A DNA stretch of 64,000 nt from Gonatopus flavifemur (Eukaryota; Arthropoda; Insecta; Hymenoptera; Dryinidae), in NCBI GenBank assembly GCA_018340375.1, contig JAFFJZ010000003.1:10106001-10170000 (forward strand), read 5' to 3'. The notes beneath the pieces are model-generated. The model did not search any database, was not told the origin of the DNA, and was given only the letters and a program-made list of their open reading frames with translations. Made by a program: the position numbers and the translations under genes. Below, piece after piece: positions 49,120-60,756 of this stretch; the first letter of the stretch is position 1, and every line of letters starts with the position of its first letter.

Positions 49120-52100
49120 TATGAATTTTGAAAATTCATTGATTCGATAAGAGTATCGAGTTAAGTTCAGCTTTAGAATTCGAACATAATAAAGAATCTC
49201 ATCCAAGCAGGAAACTTATTTGAGGGGAAAAAATATTTCTTTAGAAATTTTTTTCTGACGAAAGTATATCCTGAGAGGGGAGGGGAGGAAGAGAGTATTC
49301 CACGACAATGAACAACGTCATCGTTGAATTTATAGGATCTTTCGAGTCTCAGGAATAACATTAAAAATTGGACTCTCCGCCACCGTTCCCTTCCATCTTC
49401 GCCCTTCCTGGCATAAATCAACGTCATCCGCTCTTTCACAAACCTAAACATAGATACGTACAAACATTCGTACGTATACCTATGTTTACGTGCGTGTGGT
49501 ATACATATAAAATAGCCACCGGATGTACTTTGCATGCCGTTTCACGCAATCGCGATATCTTAATATCGATTGTAAGACTTTAGCGCGACGCTCGACCGAG
49601 CCAAGACTTTGGGGTCATTAATTTCTTTTATCGTTGAAAAAGTTGGAACTTGATAAATTAATTCACCGTTGAAAATTATATTCGGTCTCTCGAGAAGAAT
49701 AAAAGAATTATTCATCATTGTACAATTTGTATATTGTCTCAATAATGGAAAGAGGGAGAAAGATAGAGAGAGAGAGAGAGAGAGGGAAAAAACGATAAGC
49801 GTTGGATTCGTCCCTCTCTCTTCTTCTTCCTTCCTCTGGAAGAAGGATATGACTTTGATGAAGGGTGAGAGAGAAAGGAAGAAGGGATTCGTATCTATGT
49901 GCACTTATTATGTTTTCTTGGAAATAAAAAATTGATAATTCAAGAATTGAATTATTGAGGTTATGTAATTTTCTTCTCGCGCCATCATCTTTGTAATCGT
50001 ATTTTACGCGTAGAAGAGTATGAAAATTGTATGAAGTTTAGACCAAGTTAGCGGACAAACGTTAGATACATTTTGTATGTATGTAAAGCGTTGAAATTGT
50101 ATAAAAATACAGGAGCTGTACATATTACTTGCACCTTATACTTTCAGATATGCGTTGATCATCTCGAAATTCATACGAAAGGTGAATTCATCGAAAGGTT
50201 TATACCATTGAATCAATATAATATTCCTTACCGAATTTTTTAACGTTGTCTTGATTTCACTGAAGCTTTATATGGAAGTTGGGTACTGGGAATCATAAGC
50301 CAGATGCACATAAACTTACTAAAACTGATAAACTATCCAGCATATTGCCAGACTTTGATAAAAATAACTCATTTCTCAATTGATTTTAGACGATTGGTTT
50401 ACGTGGATAGACAATTTTAAATCGGTATTAAATTATATCTGTTCGAAGAATACTAGGTTTATAGAAGAGCGAAACAGCGTCAATATCGGACCAAAGTTGT
50501 TAAAATGGTGAGATGCCAGTATTGATGCAATCTTCTGCCGACACTAGGACTTCGCACCAGACTCGCGTCAAAGGAAGATAAAATAATTACCAATAATTAG
50601 TCCAATCTCTTGAAATATCAAGATGATCAAGATAATTTGAGAGTACAAATGGAATCCACTGAATGGGGTGGAACCTTGATCATTCAAACAAAACCTGCAC
50701 CGGGACCGATACCGAGACTAGTTCCGAAACTGAGAGAATATCTTCGTTATCCCCTGCGATGAAATCGGAATCCCATGTGATTTTGTTGAATCTTAGGTAG
50801 AAACTTGATTCCGTTCAAAATTTTCATGTCCTCAATTTTCAGAAAATCAGCAAATTTCACTTGAATTGAGAAAATATTTCTTTTTCGGCGGGACAAAACT
50901 ACGTTTAATGCTTGTCAAGGGAAAACCTTGTAATTGAAGGTAGTTGATATTCAACATCATCTCGCGGTATATCAGTTGAATTTAGACTAAAAGAATTTCA
51001 AAGAACTTTTGATTGCCACGTGGTACAATTGCATCACAGACAAGGTTGGAATGTCAAAACTGCCAGGTTTGAAATATCAATACCGGCAAGATCGAAATTC
51101 CGATACTCAGCCTTATATAAGACAAACATTGTTATCATTCTGTCCTTTTCCAGTACTGGCAATTCTTTAAACGATACCGCGGCAATAGCCAACCATTCTA
51201 CGATTTTCACATGGATAGTTCTCGAGATCCAACTTCCCAATCTCTTGTATGAAACCGGAAGATCTCATGAAAGTGGTATACGAAACATACAGGAAAATAG
51301 AATGAAAAAGAAAATACATCGTCCAACGTTGAAATTATCCAAAAACCGAGATCATCCCTCGACATATATTCTCATATGCATACGGTAATTGAAAAAAAAA
51401 AAAAAACAGTCACCCAAATTACAAATTACATATTCATTAACGAAATTTCATCCGAATTTCAATATTAAATCAAAGAATTTTCTCTAACCGGTACTAAATT
51501 TGGAATTCATGTGCAGAGTAATTCACAGCTTTCCATTTTCCCAACTCTAACGCGAAAACACGGAATATGTAATAATTCGAGGAATCGTTTGAAATCGAGT
51601 TTATTAGGGTACGCGATTAAATTATACTTGTTTATGTTTCGACGTTTGATTTTCATCGGATGCGATATAACGGTATTAGTGGTTCAGACTTATTCAATCA
51701 CAAGATAGGTTGTGAAATGATTACTTGGACACTTTTTGATTTCATTTACAACGAAATTAAACCTCATTTTATCATTCAAAATGTTTTACATTATAGACTT
51801 TTATCGCACTTTATGGTCACTTTAATTTACGTAATTATTATAAATAACGTAGTATTTGATTTATGGTGTAAACCCAATAGAACAAGAAATATTTTTGAAA
51901 TATCTAAAATATGGATTTAGAGTAGTGGTTTTCAAAAAGATGCCTTATGCAACAAATTTAAAACAGTTGAAAGAATCTTGATATTTTTCAAGAAAAAGAT
52001 CTCATTTGAAACATCTACAAAATATATTCAACACATCTGAAAAATATTTGAAAGATGTTGTTCAAGTATTTTCGAAGATTGTCTTAAAGACGTCTTTGGC

Positions 52101-52652
52101 AAGATAATTTTCAGCTGGTTGTGAAACATCTACAAGAAATTTCTTCAGAATATCTGGGGTAAAACATGCATTTTATTGAGGACTACCTCGTTTCAAAATT
52201 ATAACAATTCAAAAAATAATCCAGAAGACGTAGAACGTTTTTGAATTTTTATTGTTTCAAAATTGAAGATTTTGATAAATTTTACTGCAAATAGAATTGC
52301 CATTTTTCCATTTCGGTTTCTGATATGCTCAAAATTTTATGAAGATCCATCGAGGAGGGAATACAACTCCCCAAAAATCCTTTCATTTCAATTCATTTGT
52401 AACTCATGAACTTTCGAAACAAAGAATAAATACAAATCATCTCTTCGAGGAATTTTTTCGAAAATCATCGAATTATCAAATAAATTTCATATTCGATCGA
52501 AACCAGAAATCGCGAAGTGCAAATCTCACAGCCTCGGAGGGAAGTTCGAATAATTCTCATAAATTTCATAAATTCAATTCAAATCGTTCCTCAAAGAAGC
52601 AAAGGAAAAAAATTAATACATCATTTAAATTACGTTCACCCCAATCCACCCG
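49120..52652. other. Unique noncoding stretch
   Basis: No gene recognised. The 122-codon plus-strand frame at 51,020-51,388 has ordinary composition but no motif I know. A GA microsatellite is at 49.77 kb. The 13-mer GAAACATCTACAA occurs at 52,008-52,020 and 52,123-52,135, 115 bp apart, perhaps a decayed repeat. Confidence 0.4.
49764..49785. repeat. (GA)n microsatellite
   Basis: A run of about 10 GA units flanked by looser purine sequence. Confidence 0.93.
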
Positions 52653-52694
52653 TCCGTCCATCTATCCATCCATCCATCCATCCATCCATCCATC
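52653..52694. repeat. (CATC)n tetranucleotide microsatellite
   Basis: TCCA/CATC units, with cruder variants on both sides. It supplies the His/Pro/Ser-rich part of the window's longest open frame (52,339-52,803), which I do not consider a gene. Confidence 0.92.
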
Positions 52695-53174
52695 TACCCA
52701 CCCACTCATCCATCACTGCTCTCTCCAGATGGATCGATTTAACTTCATCAAAATTTCAAATGTATTTTTTCCTGTCTCTTTGTCTATCTGCTTATTAATT
52801 TAGATGATTTAAATCCCGGGGAGAGAAAAAAAAACAACAGGCAAAAAAAATCCTTCAAAGCGAACAATATAATATGAATGTGTATTTGTACGATGGTGAA
52901 AATAACGGTCCTCGATTTTGTCGAGAAACGGGAATAAAATAAAAGAGTTTATATCGTTCGCTTATAATCCGGTCGTTTTAACGGGCGCAGCGCTCGTGGA
53001 AACGATAAAATACGATGGTGGAGAAAAAAAATGCTGCTACGATAGACCACCACTATCACATACCTCACAGGGTTGGCGAAATATTAGAAAAATGTATATG
53101 TATGTGTATGCGTTATCCATATGAATGCTAAACTTGAATTTTTCATATCATATTCATATTTGAGTTTCCTCCAC

Positions 53175-53176
<2 letters not shown>

Positions 53177-53210
<34 letters not shown>
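53177..53210. repeat. (CT)n microsatellite
   Basis: About 16 CT units. Confidence 0.95.
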
Positions 53211-53214
<4 letters not shown>

Positions 53215-54607
53215 GTACCCTTTTCGTTTTCATACTCCACGATTGAATCTACAAATTTCATACTCACAGTTATATTTATTCTATATAATCGTATATAGAT
53301 TTTATACGATCGTAAACAACTTGGAAAAAAACATTGATGACGGGACACGAACAAAGTTTGAAACATTACAATTAAAAACATTTGAACGATGCATAGTTTT
53401 TTTATCCTGGATAATTGATTCTTAATTGAAATGACATGTTTTTCAAGGAGACGAATAAACACACGGTGTGTTGTTATTATATTTCCACCCTGACGAAATT
53501 CATTTGATTTCAAACGAAACTCGACGAGAATAATTGAAAATCAATAATCCATGAAAGATGTCTGAGAGCATACATAAAACAATGCTTGTATGAATAAAAA
53601 CAGACGACGTGTATGATTTTTCCAATGGGTATATTGAAAAACAGGAAACCAGTGTCCCCTTGTTAGTACAGACTTGATTATCATTTTCTGGTATAAGGTA
53701 TAGAGATGAACAATGATCGACAATGCCGAACCGAAAGGTCACATGCTTGAAAAGATGTATTGGGTTGCATTATTCTATCGCATTGCAGATACTTCACATC
53801 CTGGTAGTCGTCATCGTCGTATCACGACGTCGCTTTACACACACGCGTGTTGCGTTTGGAAATATTGAAAACCCAAAAACCAGGAACAGAATGACACTCG
53901 TTGTTTCTCCTTCTTCTTCTTCTTTTTTCTTTTCTATTAATCCTTGAAACGGGAGAAAGATGGATTATCGTTATTAGCTCTGTCGTTCGGTAATAATCTC
54001 TAAAGATCGAAAATTACAAACAATACATGACAAAAACAAAAAAACAAAAAAAGAAACAGAGAGAGGAAGGAAGAAAGCAGAGCAGAAAAAAAAAACATAA
54101 CAAGAAAAGAAAAAAAGAGGAGGAGAAGGAGGAGGAGTAGGAGGAGAAGAAGAAAGAAAACGACATTGATGAAAAGAGATTCGAAAAGGAAACAACAACG
54201 AGATCGCATACATATATTACAATAAAGGGTTCCTGTCTCATTAACAAGTTATACCCGATGGAACAAATGCTTTTGTTGCTGCAAGGTACATATGTAACAC
54301 ATAGAGTATATGTGATGTGTGTACACGATGTATTCTACTTTTTTCTGTACTTGGCTTGTTCCCTTGTTTCGCTTCTGGAAGTCATGGATATGAATTGATG
54401 ATGGGTTGATTGGGCTCTGACATAGAGAGAAAGAGAGAGAGAGAGAAAGAGACGAGTTATATGAGTGATATTTCACAAAGAACAAAGAAATCTTTGTACA
54501 AATGATGAATTATTACTTTAGTATGAATAAAATATCATTGAAGATAGAAGTTTCCCTGAACAAATGTTAAGCAGGAAACATTTACCACAGGCGCCGCATT
54601 GACCTAA

Positions 54608-54630
54608 AGCTACTACTACTACTACTAGTA
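54608..54630. repeat. (CTA)n microsatellite
   Basis: About six CTA units followed by imperfect triplets. Confidence 0.85.
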
Positions 54631-55133
54631 CCTTCCACTACTACCACCATTGCCATCGTTACCACGCTCTTACTCTCGCTACTCTACGCGAGCTTCACAC
54701 AACCTATTCTAGATTTGTCTTTTGTATTCGTCGCGCTTTTCTACCCTTGTTTCAAATTTTATTCGACTAATCGTTAAATTTTCATTTCTCCTTCTTTTTC
54801 TTTTCAATCGTTTTTGTTTCGAGTTGGAAATGAAAGTTTCTTCATTCGTTTGTTCATCCTCAATGTGTGATATTTAGATTTCTACATATTGCTTGAAATT
54901 TTATTATTCATAAAGAACAAAAAAAAAGGAACAGAGAAAATGATCGAGTATTGGATCGTACGTTCTCTTTGAGAATCATGAATTTATAAAATGGTAATTC
55001 AGTATTATTATGGTTTCAGAAAGGTTCCGGAAGAATGAACTAGTGTATGCTCGAATCAGTACCAGGTCTCGGATCACGATTGGAAAATTCGGAAAGTACA
55101 GAACGATGTTAAAATCTTCACTCATTATTTATG

Positions 55134-55356
55134 TTACTAGAATTCCACTAATATTACTGACGAATGCTACTGAAATCCAGAACTTTGCTGATAGTTGGTA
55201 CTGGAATTCATAATTTCACTGTTAGATAAAACTGGAACTTGATAATTCTACTGATGTCCATTGAATGATTAAGATTACTGATAACCAATACTGGAATCAA
55301 TAATTGCCCTGATGGCACAAAGGGGATTAAATAAATGATTCTAGTGATAGTTATTG
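55134..55356 (+). repeat. Degenerate tandem array, unit about 32 bp
   Basis: Successive segments repeat an approximate pattern TACTGGAATTCATAATTTTA followed by CTGATAGTTG. I count about six or seven units, for example starting near 55,134, 55,168, 55,199, 55,231 and 55,289, with one shorter unit in the middle. Divergence between units is high, so this is an old minisatellite-like expansion. It is not a coding repeat: stops occur and the frame is not kept. Unit limits were set by eye. Confidence 0.55.
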
Positions 55357-55471
55357 AGATATAAAAATAGAGCTGGAGAGTGAACCGGAAACGTGTGCAA
55401 CACTGATGACTAAAAAAAAAGATTTATTCGATGCAATCTGGGGCCAAATGACAAAAAGTTGTCAAAAACTA

Positions 55472-55663
55472 CACTGTAAAAAATAATCGGAATTTTCCTG
55501 AATACGGCCACCGGAAAATCCCAATCGCTGCATGGGAAATCAATTTCCGATATATAAGTATGAAATTTCCTATAAATTTAACTGAAAATTCCAAATTTTA
55601 GGGGATTTTTACTATCACTTTACAGGAAATTTCCGGACCAGTGAGGAAAATTCCTAACGCGTG
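55472..55663. mobile_element. Family E foldback MITE
   Basis: The left end CACTGTAAAAAATAATCGG and the right end CGCGTG are weak terminal inverted repeats flanked on both sides by TA. Just inside, GGAATTTTCCTGAATACGG then CCGGAAAAT (from 55,489) mirrors the right arm, which read backwards is GGAATTTTCCTCACTGG then CCGGAAATT. The element is thus a near-palindrome of about 190 bp rich in GGAAATTTCC-like words. Only one copy is seen in the window. No coding capacity. Confidence 0.65.
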
Positions 55664-55689
55664 TATATATGTTAATTACTTAGGGGGAG

Positions 55690-56770
55690 GTTCTCATCAA
55701 GCGAATTCCGAAATAAAATGATTTTCTCGAATTTTTGTTCTCAAGAAGGGAGGAAGTAAATGAAGAACTCGAGTGATTTGAAACTCATTAAATGGGTCTT
55801 AAAGTACACGAAAAAAATATTCTCAAGTTAAAGGATTCGTATCCCGAAACTTTCAAGGCGTTTTCCTCGAAACCATGTTTTTCAAGTTTGGCTCCACGAT
55901 ATCTCAAAGACTACTGAACGGATCGCTCTTTTCTTGTTTTCATTTTGAAGCTGATTGAATCATTAAATTTGCTGAAAACTCAGTCCCAGGAGCTTTCAAG
56001 GTCACCAATGACGAATTCGTTGTAAAAATTGAAAATGTTAAATTGGCAAATCCAACTGGGCGGAGAAAAATTTGGAAATTCATCGGATTTTCTTCAAACT
56101 CGGCATTCAGGCGTATGTAAATACTCCTTTTGTGTGAATCAAACAGTAACCTCCGGTCCTCGCACTCTTGATCTTCAGTTTATGGAAACACAGATCCAGT
56201 CCCAGGTTTCCTTGCAATGCAACTGTGACGATATTTCCGGTAAAGGCGCCAAATTATTTGTAGCGGTACTCATTACTAGAGTTTGCTCGAAGGTTTAAGA
56301 TACACGAGAGTTTTGATACTTGGGCTCAGTATCTTCATTTAAGACTGCTAAGATGCAGGCACAACATCATGGAGGGGAATACAAGGTGGGTTCACAATGA
56401 AATCTTCTGCATATTAATTTCATCTATCTGAAAAAGTTGTCTTTGGTTACCGATTCTAGTCTGAGAACTTTTCATAACCCGTATGGAAAGTTCTCCCCGG
56501 TTCAGACCTGGGCCAGGTTTATAATCCCTGCTTGAAAAGTGGCCCCAACTTGGAAACTCACGCTTTTCAATTTAGGTCCCGTAATTGTATCAAATATCCA
56601 GGCAAAACAATAGTAGCCAACTCGGTGCCTATATGGGCTGTTGGTGGGCATACCTGGATTGAAATATTCCAGGAATATACTGGCAACCCAAACAGGGGTC
56701 TACATGGGCCGTGGGTACCCCTACGGGGCCAGGGTCTACCTTAGGATACCCAGGATTAATTTCTACCCGC
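55690..56770. mobile_element. Unclassified, possibly transposon-derived segment
   Basis: Base composition and vocabulary differ from the flanks. Parts are GC-richer, with words such as GGTTCAGACCTGGGCCAGG at 56.50 kb and the loosely repeated TATATGGGCTGTTGGTGGGC and TACATGGGCCGTGGGTACCC at 56.63-56.72 kb. A local inverted pair CCTGGA/TCCAGG lies near 56.65-56.67 kb. Open frames of 70-89 codons carry no domain I recognise. It may be one or more old elements without other copies here; boundaries are arbitrary. Confidence 0.3.
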
Positions 56771-57518
56771 AAAATTTGGGGAATCGCATGTGAATTCGCA
56801 AAATCTTCTGATCGGATGTTGAATATTCTCAAATTATGTTTCCCATATAATCAACATTTTTTAATCATTTTTAAATAAAACCTGAGATAATTCCGTTCGA
56901 TCAAGTTATTCGTATGAAATCAATTCATTCATAAGTATACAAGTGAATTTGTTAGAGCTATTACAATCGAATTGATACAGAAGAGTGATAATAATGACAA
57001 AAAAGTCCTCTGCATCCAACGAATTTTCATGTACTAAATAATCAATGCAAACTAAAATTCAAATGATGCAGAAATTTGATAAATTAAAAATTAAGTTTTT
57101 GTGAGTTGAAAAATATTATCATATATTCTCTTTATTCTTTGTTGTCTTTTTTCCGTAAAGAGGGTAATTCGTACAAAGAGAGAGGAAGAGAGTATATCAC
57201 GTACAAAGTGTTTTCCAACAATTATACGTGACGCATTAAAATATCCAAAGTGAATAGACCAGTCACAGGACACATGCTATGCGGTTATCAGTACATGTAT
57301 CGTTATCGTTCACATCGTGACTCTACAAGCGGGAGCTAAAACACCAAAATTGTTTTGCCACGACAATGTGCTAACGATTAACCCACTCAACGACGCATAG
57401 GTGTGATACGTTCAACACACCATATACCACGTGTATACATCTATGTGACCTCTGCCACTATCCGCTATAAACACCGTGTACACGATTCTGACCCACGTAT
57501 ATACTTCCTCCCCTCACA

Positions 57519-57520
<2 letters not shown>
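56771..57520. other. Unique noncoding stretch
   Basis: No gene and no shared repeat seen. A TATAA word at 57,466-57,470 lies upstream of the CpG-rich block below, but such words are frequent in AT-rich DNA. Confidence 0.4.

Positions 57521-57550
<30 letters not shown>
57521..57550. repeat. (AC)n microsatellite
   Basis: A run of about 15 AC units. Confidence 0.95.
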
Positions 57551-57551
<1 letters not shown>

Positions 57552-57879
57552 TCTTTCCCTCTGATCCTCTTTCATTCCATCAAATAATGTATCGTTTCGC
57601 ACAACACAAACCTATGTTCTGTATCACTGGGTTTCATAAAGAACCAAATACTCGTATAATATTCCGCGTTCACTTAACATTGAGAAACGAGAAAAAAACA
57701 ATGATAATCTATCGATACAATCTTATAATCTTGTTCATTTTATTTTTCTTCTCTTTCACCTGGCTGCTGGTGGTGGTATCCCATGCAAAACTGTAAACCA
57801 TCGCCAAACCATAGCAGAGAAGAGAGTAGTACTACTCTTATACACGTACAAACTCGGAGAGTATATTTTCCTCTCTCGT

Positions 57880-58080
57880 TGATTCTCTTTCACTCCATCA
57901 CTTTGGGGAACGAAACACGGCGCGTGTTGCCTCGCACCCAAACCACCGTAACTCGACGCTCGCTCGACGACGCTCCTCTCTCTGTACTCTGCGCGCGTCC
58001 CGACGCTCGACACCCAACACCCGATACCTAATTATGTTAAACGCTTCCGGATTTTGTGGTCGGATTATGCGGCCTCGTCA
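57880..58080. promoter_or_regulatory. Densest CpG cluster in the window, candidate promoter or regulatory element
   Basis: Roughly 20 CpG dinucleotides lie within about 130 bp (57,910-58,030), including GGCGCGTGTTGCCTCG and CTGCGCGCGTCCCGACG. The block is unique and free of the MITE families. Two opposite-strand frames of 82-85 codons cross it, without known motifs. It would suit a promoter-proximal element or 5' untranslated region, but no gene lies next to it that I can identify. Confidence 0.3.
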
Positions 58081-58273
58081 CACATACGCGGATACCTACA
58101 CGTGTATACAGCTTCGCATACTCTCTTTCTCTTTTACTCATATTCGCCATACGCTCGTGCCGTGAAAAAGGATTTACTGCAGAAACGAGATTGCATTCAT
58201 CGGTTCGTTGCAAACAGTCCGTCCAGAATCGCTCTCAAATGTTCCACGCGAGATACGATCTGCACTGCACATC

Positions 58274-58305
<32 letters not shown>
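58274..58305. repeat. (CT)n microsatellite
   Basis: A run of about 16 CT units, directly downstream of the CpG-rich block. Confidence 0.95.
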
Positions 58306-59841
58306 GAGCAGTAATAGAGATATTTTCTTTTCGCTTGAAATCATTATATTATTTCGTAAGATAATTTGATAACATTGTCACAGAGTTGTTCCTCTCTCTT
58401 TTTCTCTTCATTCCAGATATACACGTTCCTCGTTTTTTACTTTTTTTTCTTTTTCAAATCCTCGCACAATAGATAGAGATTTTACTCGTGTCAATTTACC
58501 GTCATTCAAAAAGGTAACGAAATTATTCTCTGATTCGAATAGAATTTGTCTTTTAGTTTTTATTAGTTGTGAAAAAGAAAAATGACTTTTCATCACCAAT
58601 TAAGATACCATACTTTCGTTCGATTTATACGACCGAACATGACGAATGCGAGTCATTCCATCTCCGTGTGTGTGTGTGTTTTTTTTTTTCATAACTTTTC
58701 ATTACGATTTAAAATCGAGCGATTCATTTTCCGCGATGCGAATGTGATCTGGGTATAATCTTGGGAATAGAGTCAATTTCTTCGGTGTGACGAGTGCCAC
58801 CAATCGACGATTAATACCACTCTTCGATATTTATCAAATGCGAATTCCATTGGTCAAAGTCGATGGCCAATCGTCGGACAACGCCTCCAGGTAATTCTAG
58901 GATTAAGAGTAAGAAGGAGGAGAAGAGAGGTTATCGTGTCGTTCAAAGAAGCATATATGAGGGTCCAAGAGATATACAAGTAGTCGACACCTTTGCGAAC
59001 GGTTTGTTTTTATCTTTAATATTACGACAACGTGATTTTATTAGCGAGACAATTTTCAATCATCGTTAGCTTGTAAATGAGAGCACACACGTATGAGAGT
59101 ATATACGCGCATCGAGGTTAACTATATTTCATTATATAAACGTTCGACAACGCTTGATCGAAGATAAACGTGTATATCACGGATTCCTATGAACAACCGT
59201 GGCCGACAGGTCGAACAAATTCATCATTCGGTTACCGAGTCCGTCGAGCGTGACGAGATCGGGCGGTTGAGGTAAAGGTAGGTGGTCGATTCGTTATCGC
59301 CTGTAAAGTTCTCCTCCTCGTTTCTGTAATGTATGCCGCTTTGATTCGATATTTTCATTGTACAACACGATTATCAAGAATTTATGATATCCAAGGGCGT
59401 ATCACACAACACGCTTTCCTCTTCAAGCTACCTACAAACCTACGTATCTTTACCACCGATGGATGACGCGCGGATGTCGTGTTTTATATTATTGAGGGGG
59501 TGCGTGTGATGTATCGCATCCCTAGGTGTCTCAGGATTTCTCCTGTCCACTATCTTTTGATTTATTTACTTACACGTGCGGTTATATAATGAGAAGTTCT
59601 TCATTACAGGGGAAATTCAGATTTATCGCAATAATCTATACAATTAAGGGAGAGGTTTCGGAGCTACGTATCGGTCGATCTGAAAGAAGTCTCGTGTCCT
59701 TGATACAAATCATTCTGGGGCTTCTTTTTCGTAGTCACACGGAAACGAATGAATAAAGGATTTATTATCATGTGTTCTAAGAGTCATGAGAATGAGTTGA
59801 TCAATTTTTATGAACTTGTTTCCGGAGATTTTAATAATTAC
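58306..59841. other. Unique noncoding stretch, partly CpG-rich
   Basis: No gene recognised. At 59.18-59.30 kb the DNA is CpG-rich (GTCCGTCGAGCGTGACGAG) and contains GAGGTAAAGGTAGGT, which has two donor-like GGTAAAG/GGTAGGT words, but there is no supporting open exon upstream. Two short frames of 68-76 codons are not convincing. Confidence 0.35.
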
Positions 59842-59920
59842 AACGGAGAAAAACAAATTGCTGATGCAGCAAATGAAGGTATTATATATAAAGAATAGCA
59901 AACAAATTTTTCTGACCCTG
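59842..59920 (+). mobile_element. Family B end fragment, abutting a family A copy
   Basis: AACGGAGAAAAACAAATTGC then TGATGCAGCAAATG resembles a B terminus plus TTGCTG..CAGCAA. GGTATTATATATAAAGAATA followed by GCAAACAAATTTT parallels GGTATTATGTATAGAATAGC then AAAGAAGTTTT in the 7.5 kb copy. The fragment stops where the family A copy begins, so A may have inserted into it; the other half of B was not found beyond A. Confidence 0.55.
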
Positions 59921-60045
59921 CTCTCTAAATCTGGAAGAGTGAAAAATCACTAGTTTCACTCCACTAAGTCTCAGAGTTGAGAGTCCGACTGGACTCACTT
60001 TTGGCTGACTAAAGAGTGAAATACCACTCTAACAATTTTACAGAG
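59921..60045 (-). mobile_element. Family A MITE with internal deletion
   Basis: 125 bp beginning CTCTCTAAATCTGGAAGAGT and ending CTCTAACAATTTTACAGAG. Both ends match the 25.28 kb copy, but about 100 bp of the interior is missing. The join lies near GAGAGTCCGACTGGACTCAC, where a short inverted word is present. TG lies outside both ends. Confidence 0.78.
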
Positions 60046-60756
60046 TGACTGATCTGGTTTCGCCTATCGTGAATTGGCTGTAAGATATGAGCACTAAGAG
60101 GAATAAAGACTGATTGATGAGTATTTGTGATGCCTCTCTAGCGTCAACACCACAACAGGATGTTGTCCTGCTTTATAAAAAAATATGCCCATAACAACAG
60201 CCCAACTTTTCTCACACGCGGTGAAGGTATTCTCTCACCTGTAGGCTTATCAATCACACTTTAAAAAATATGGGGAGTTTTTCTTCACTTCAGAAGTGGA
60301 TTCCATCCCCTGATCGTGAGGGAATTGCTTTTCTAATAAAAACAATGGGTTTCTCCTTCATTTTGAGGAATTATTTCGTTTATTGGGCGTCGAATCTTCC
60401 ACAAAGTACGAAAAAACTCCATCAAATCAAGTTGGAAAATTCTGTGTACTATGATCCATCTAAGCTTATAATGAAATTCGCATCTTGTTAAAATTTGAGT
60501 GATTTATTGAAACAAATGAGTAATCGAATAACGAAATTCTAAGCCGTTGGAGATCCAAGATTCGACGTACATATCCTTCGAACTATATTTCCAGTTTTAA
60601 GAAGTCAAATCGAGAAGTCGAACACTCATCGTAATTCATCAGATTTTGTGAGTTTTAATTTTCGTTTCGTTTCTATGAACGATTTAAATTACAAGATTAC
60701 AAATTTATGAGGACATGAGCAACACGAGTCTGATCAAATTTACAATATTTCATTGG
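60046..60756. other. Unique noncoding stretch
   Basis: No gene or shared repeat. A 73-codon frame at 60,270-60,491 shows no motif. Confidence 0.4.

Larger units (their letters stand above)
52695..55133. other. Unique noncoding stretch with low-complexity tracts
   Basis: No gene. A purine-rich plus-strand tract at 54.04-54.16 kb (GGAGGAGAAG words) generates three overlapping Phe/Ser/Leu-rich minus-strand frames, all rejected. Poly-A runs are common. Confidence 0.45.

Noticed and set aside
52339..52803. The longest open frame in the window, 154 codons
   Set aside because: Its C-terminal half is a translated CATC microsatellite, a second frame is open over the same DNA, and no domain is recognisable.
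54000..54247. Three overlapping hydrophobic frames on the minus strand that look like membrane proteins
   Set aside because: They are the complement of an AAG/GGA purine tract read in three frames.
56455..56515. Possible tRNA-like Pol III boxes (GGTTCAGACCT as a B box) hinting at a SINE
   Set aside because: The B-box match is imperfect, no acceptable A box lies at the right spacing, and no tail or second copy is seen.
59270..59285. Donor-like GAGGTAAAGGTAGGT suggesting an exon end
   Set aside because: No upstream open exon with an acceptor site is visible, and such words are common.
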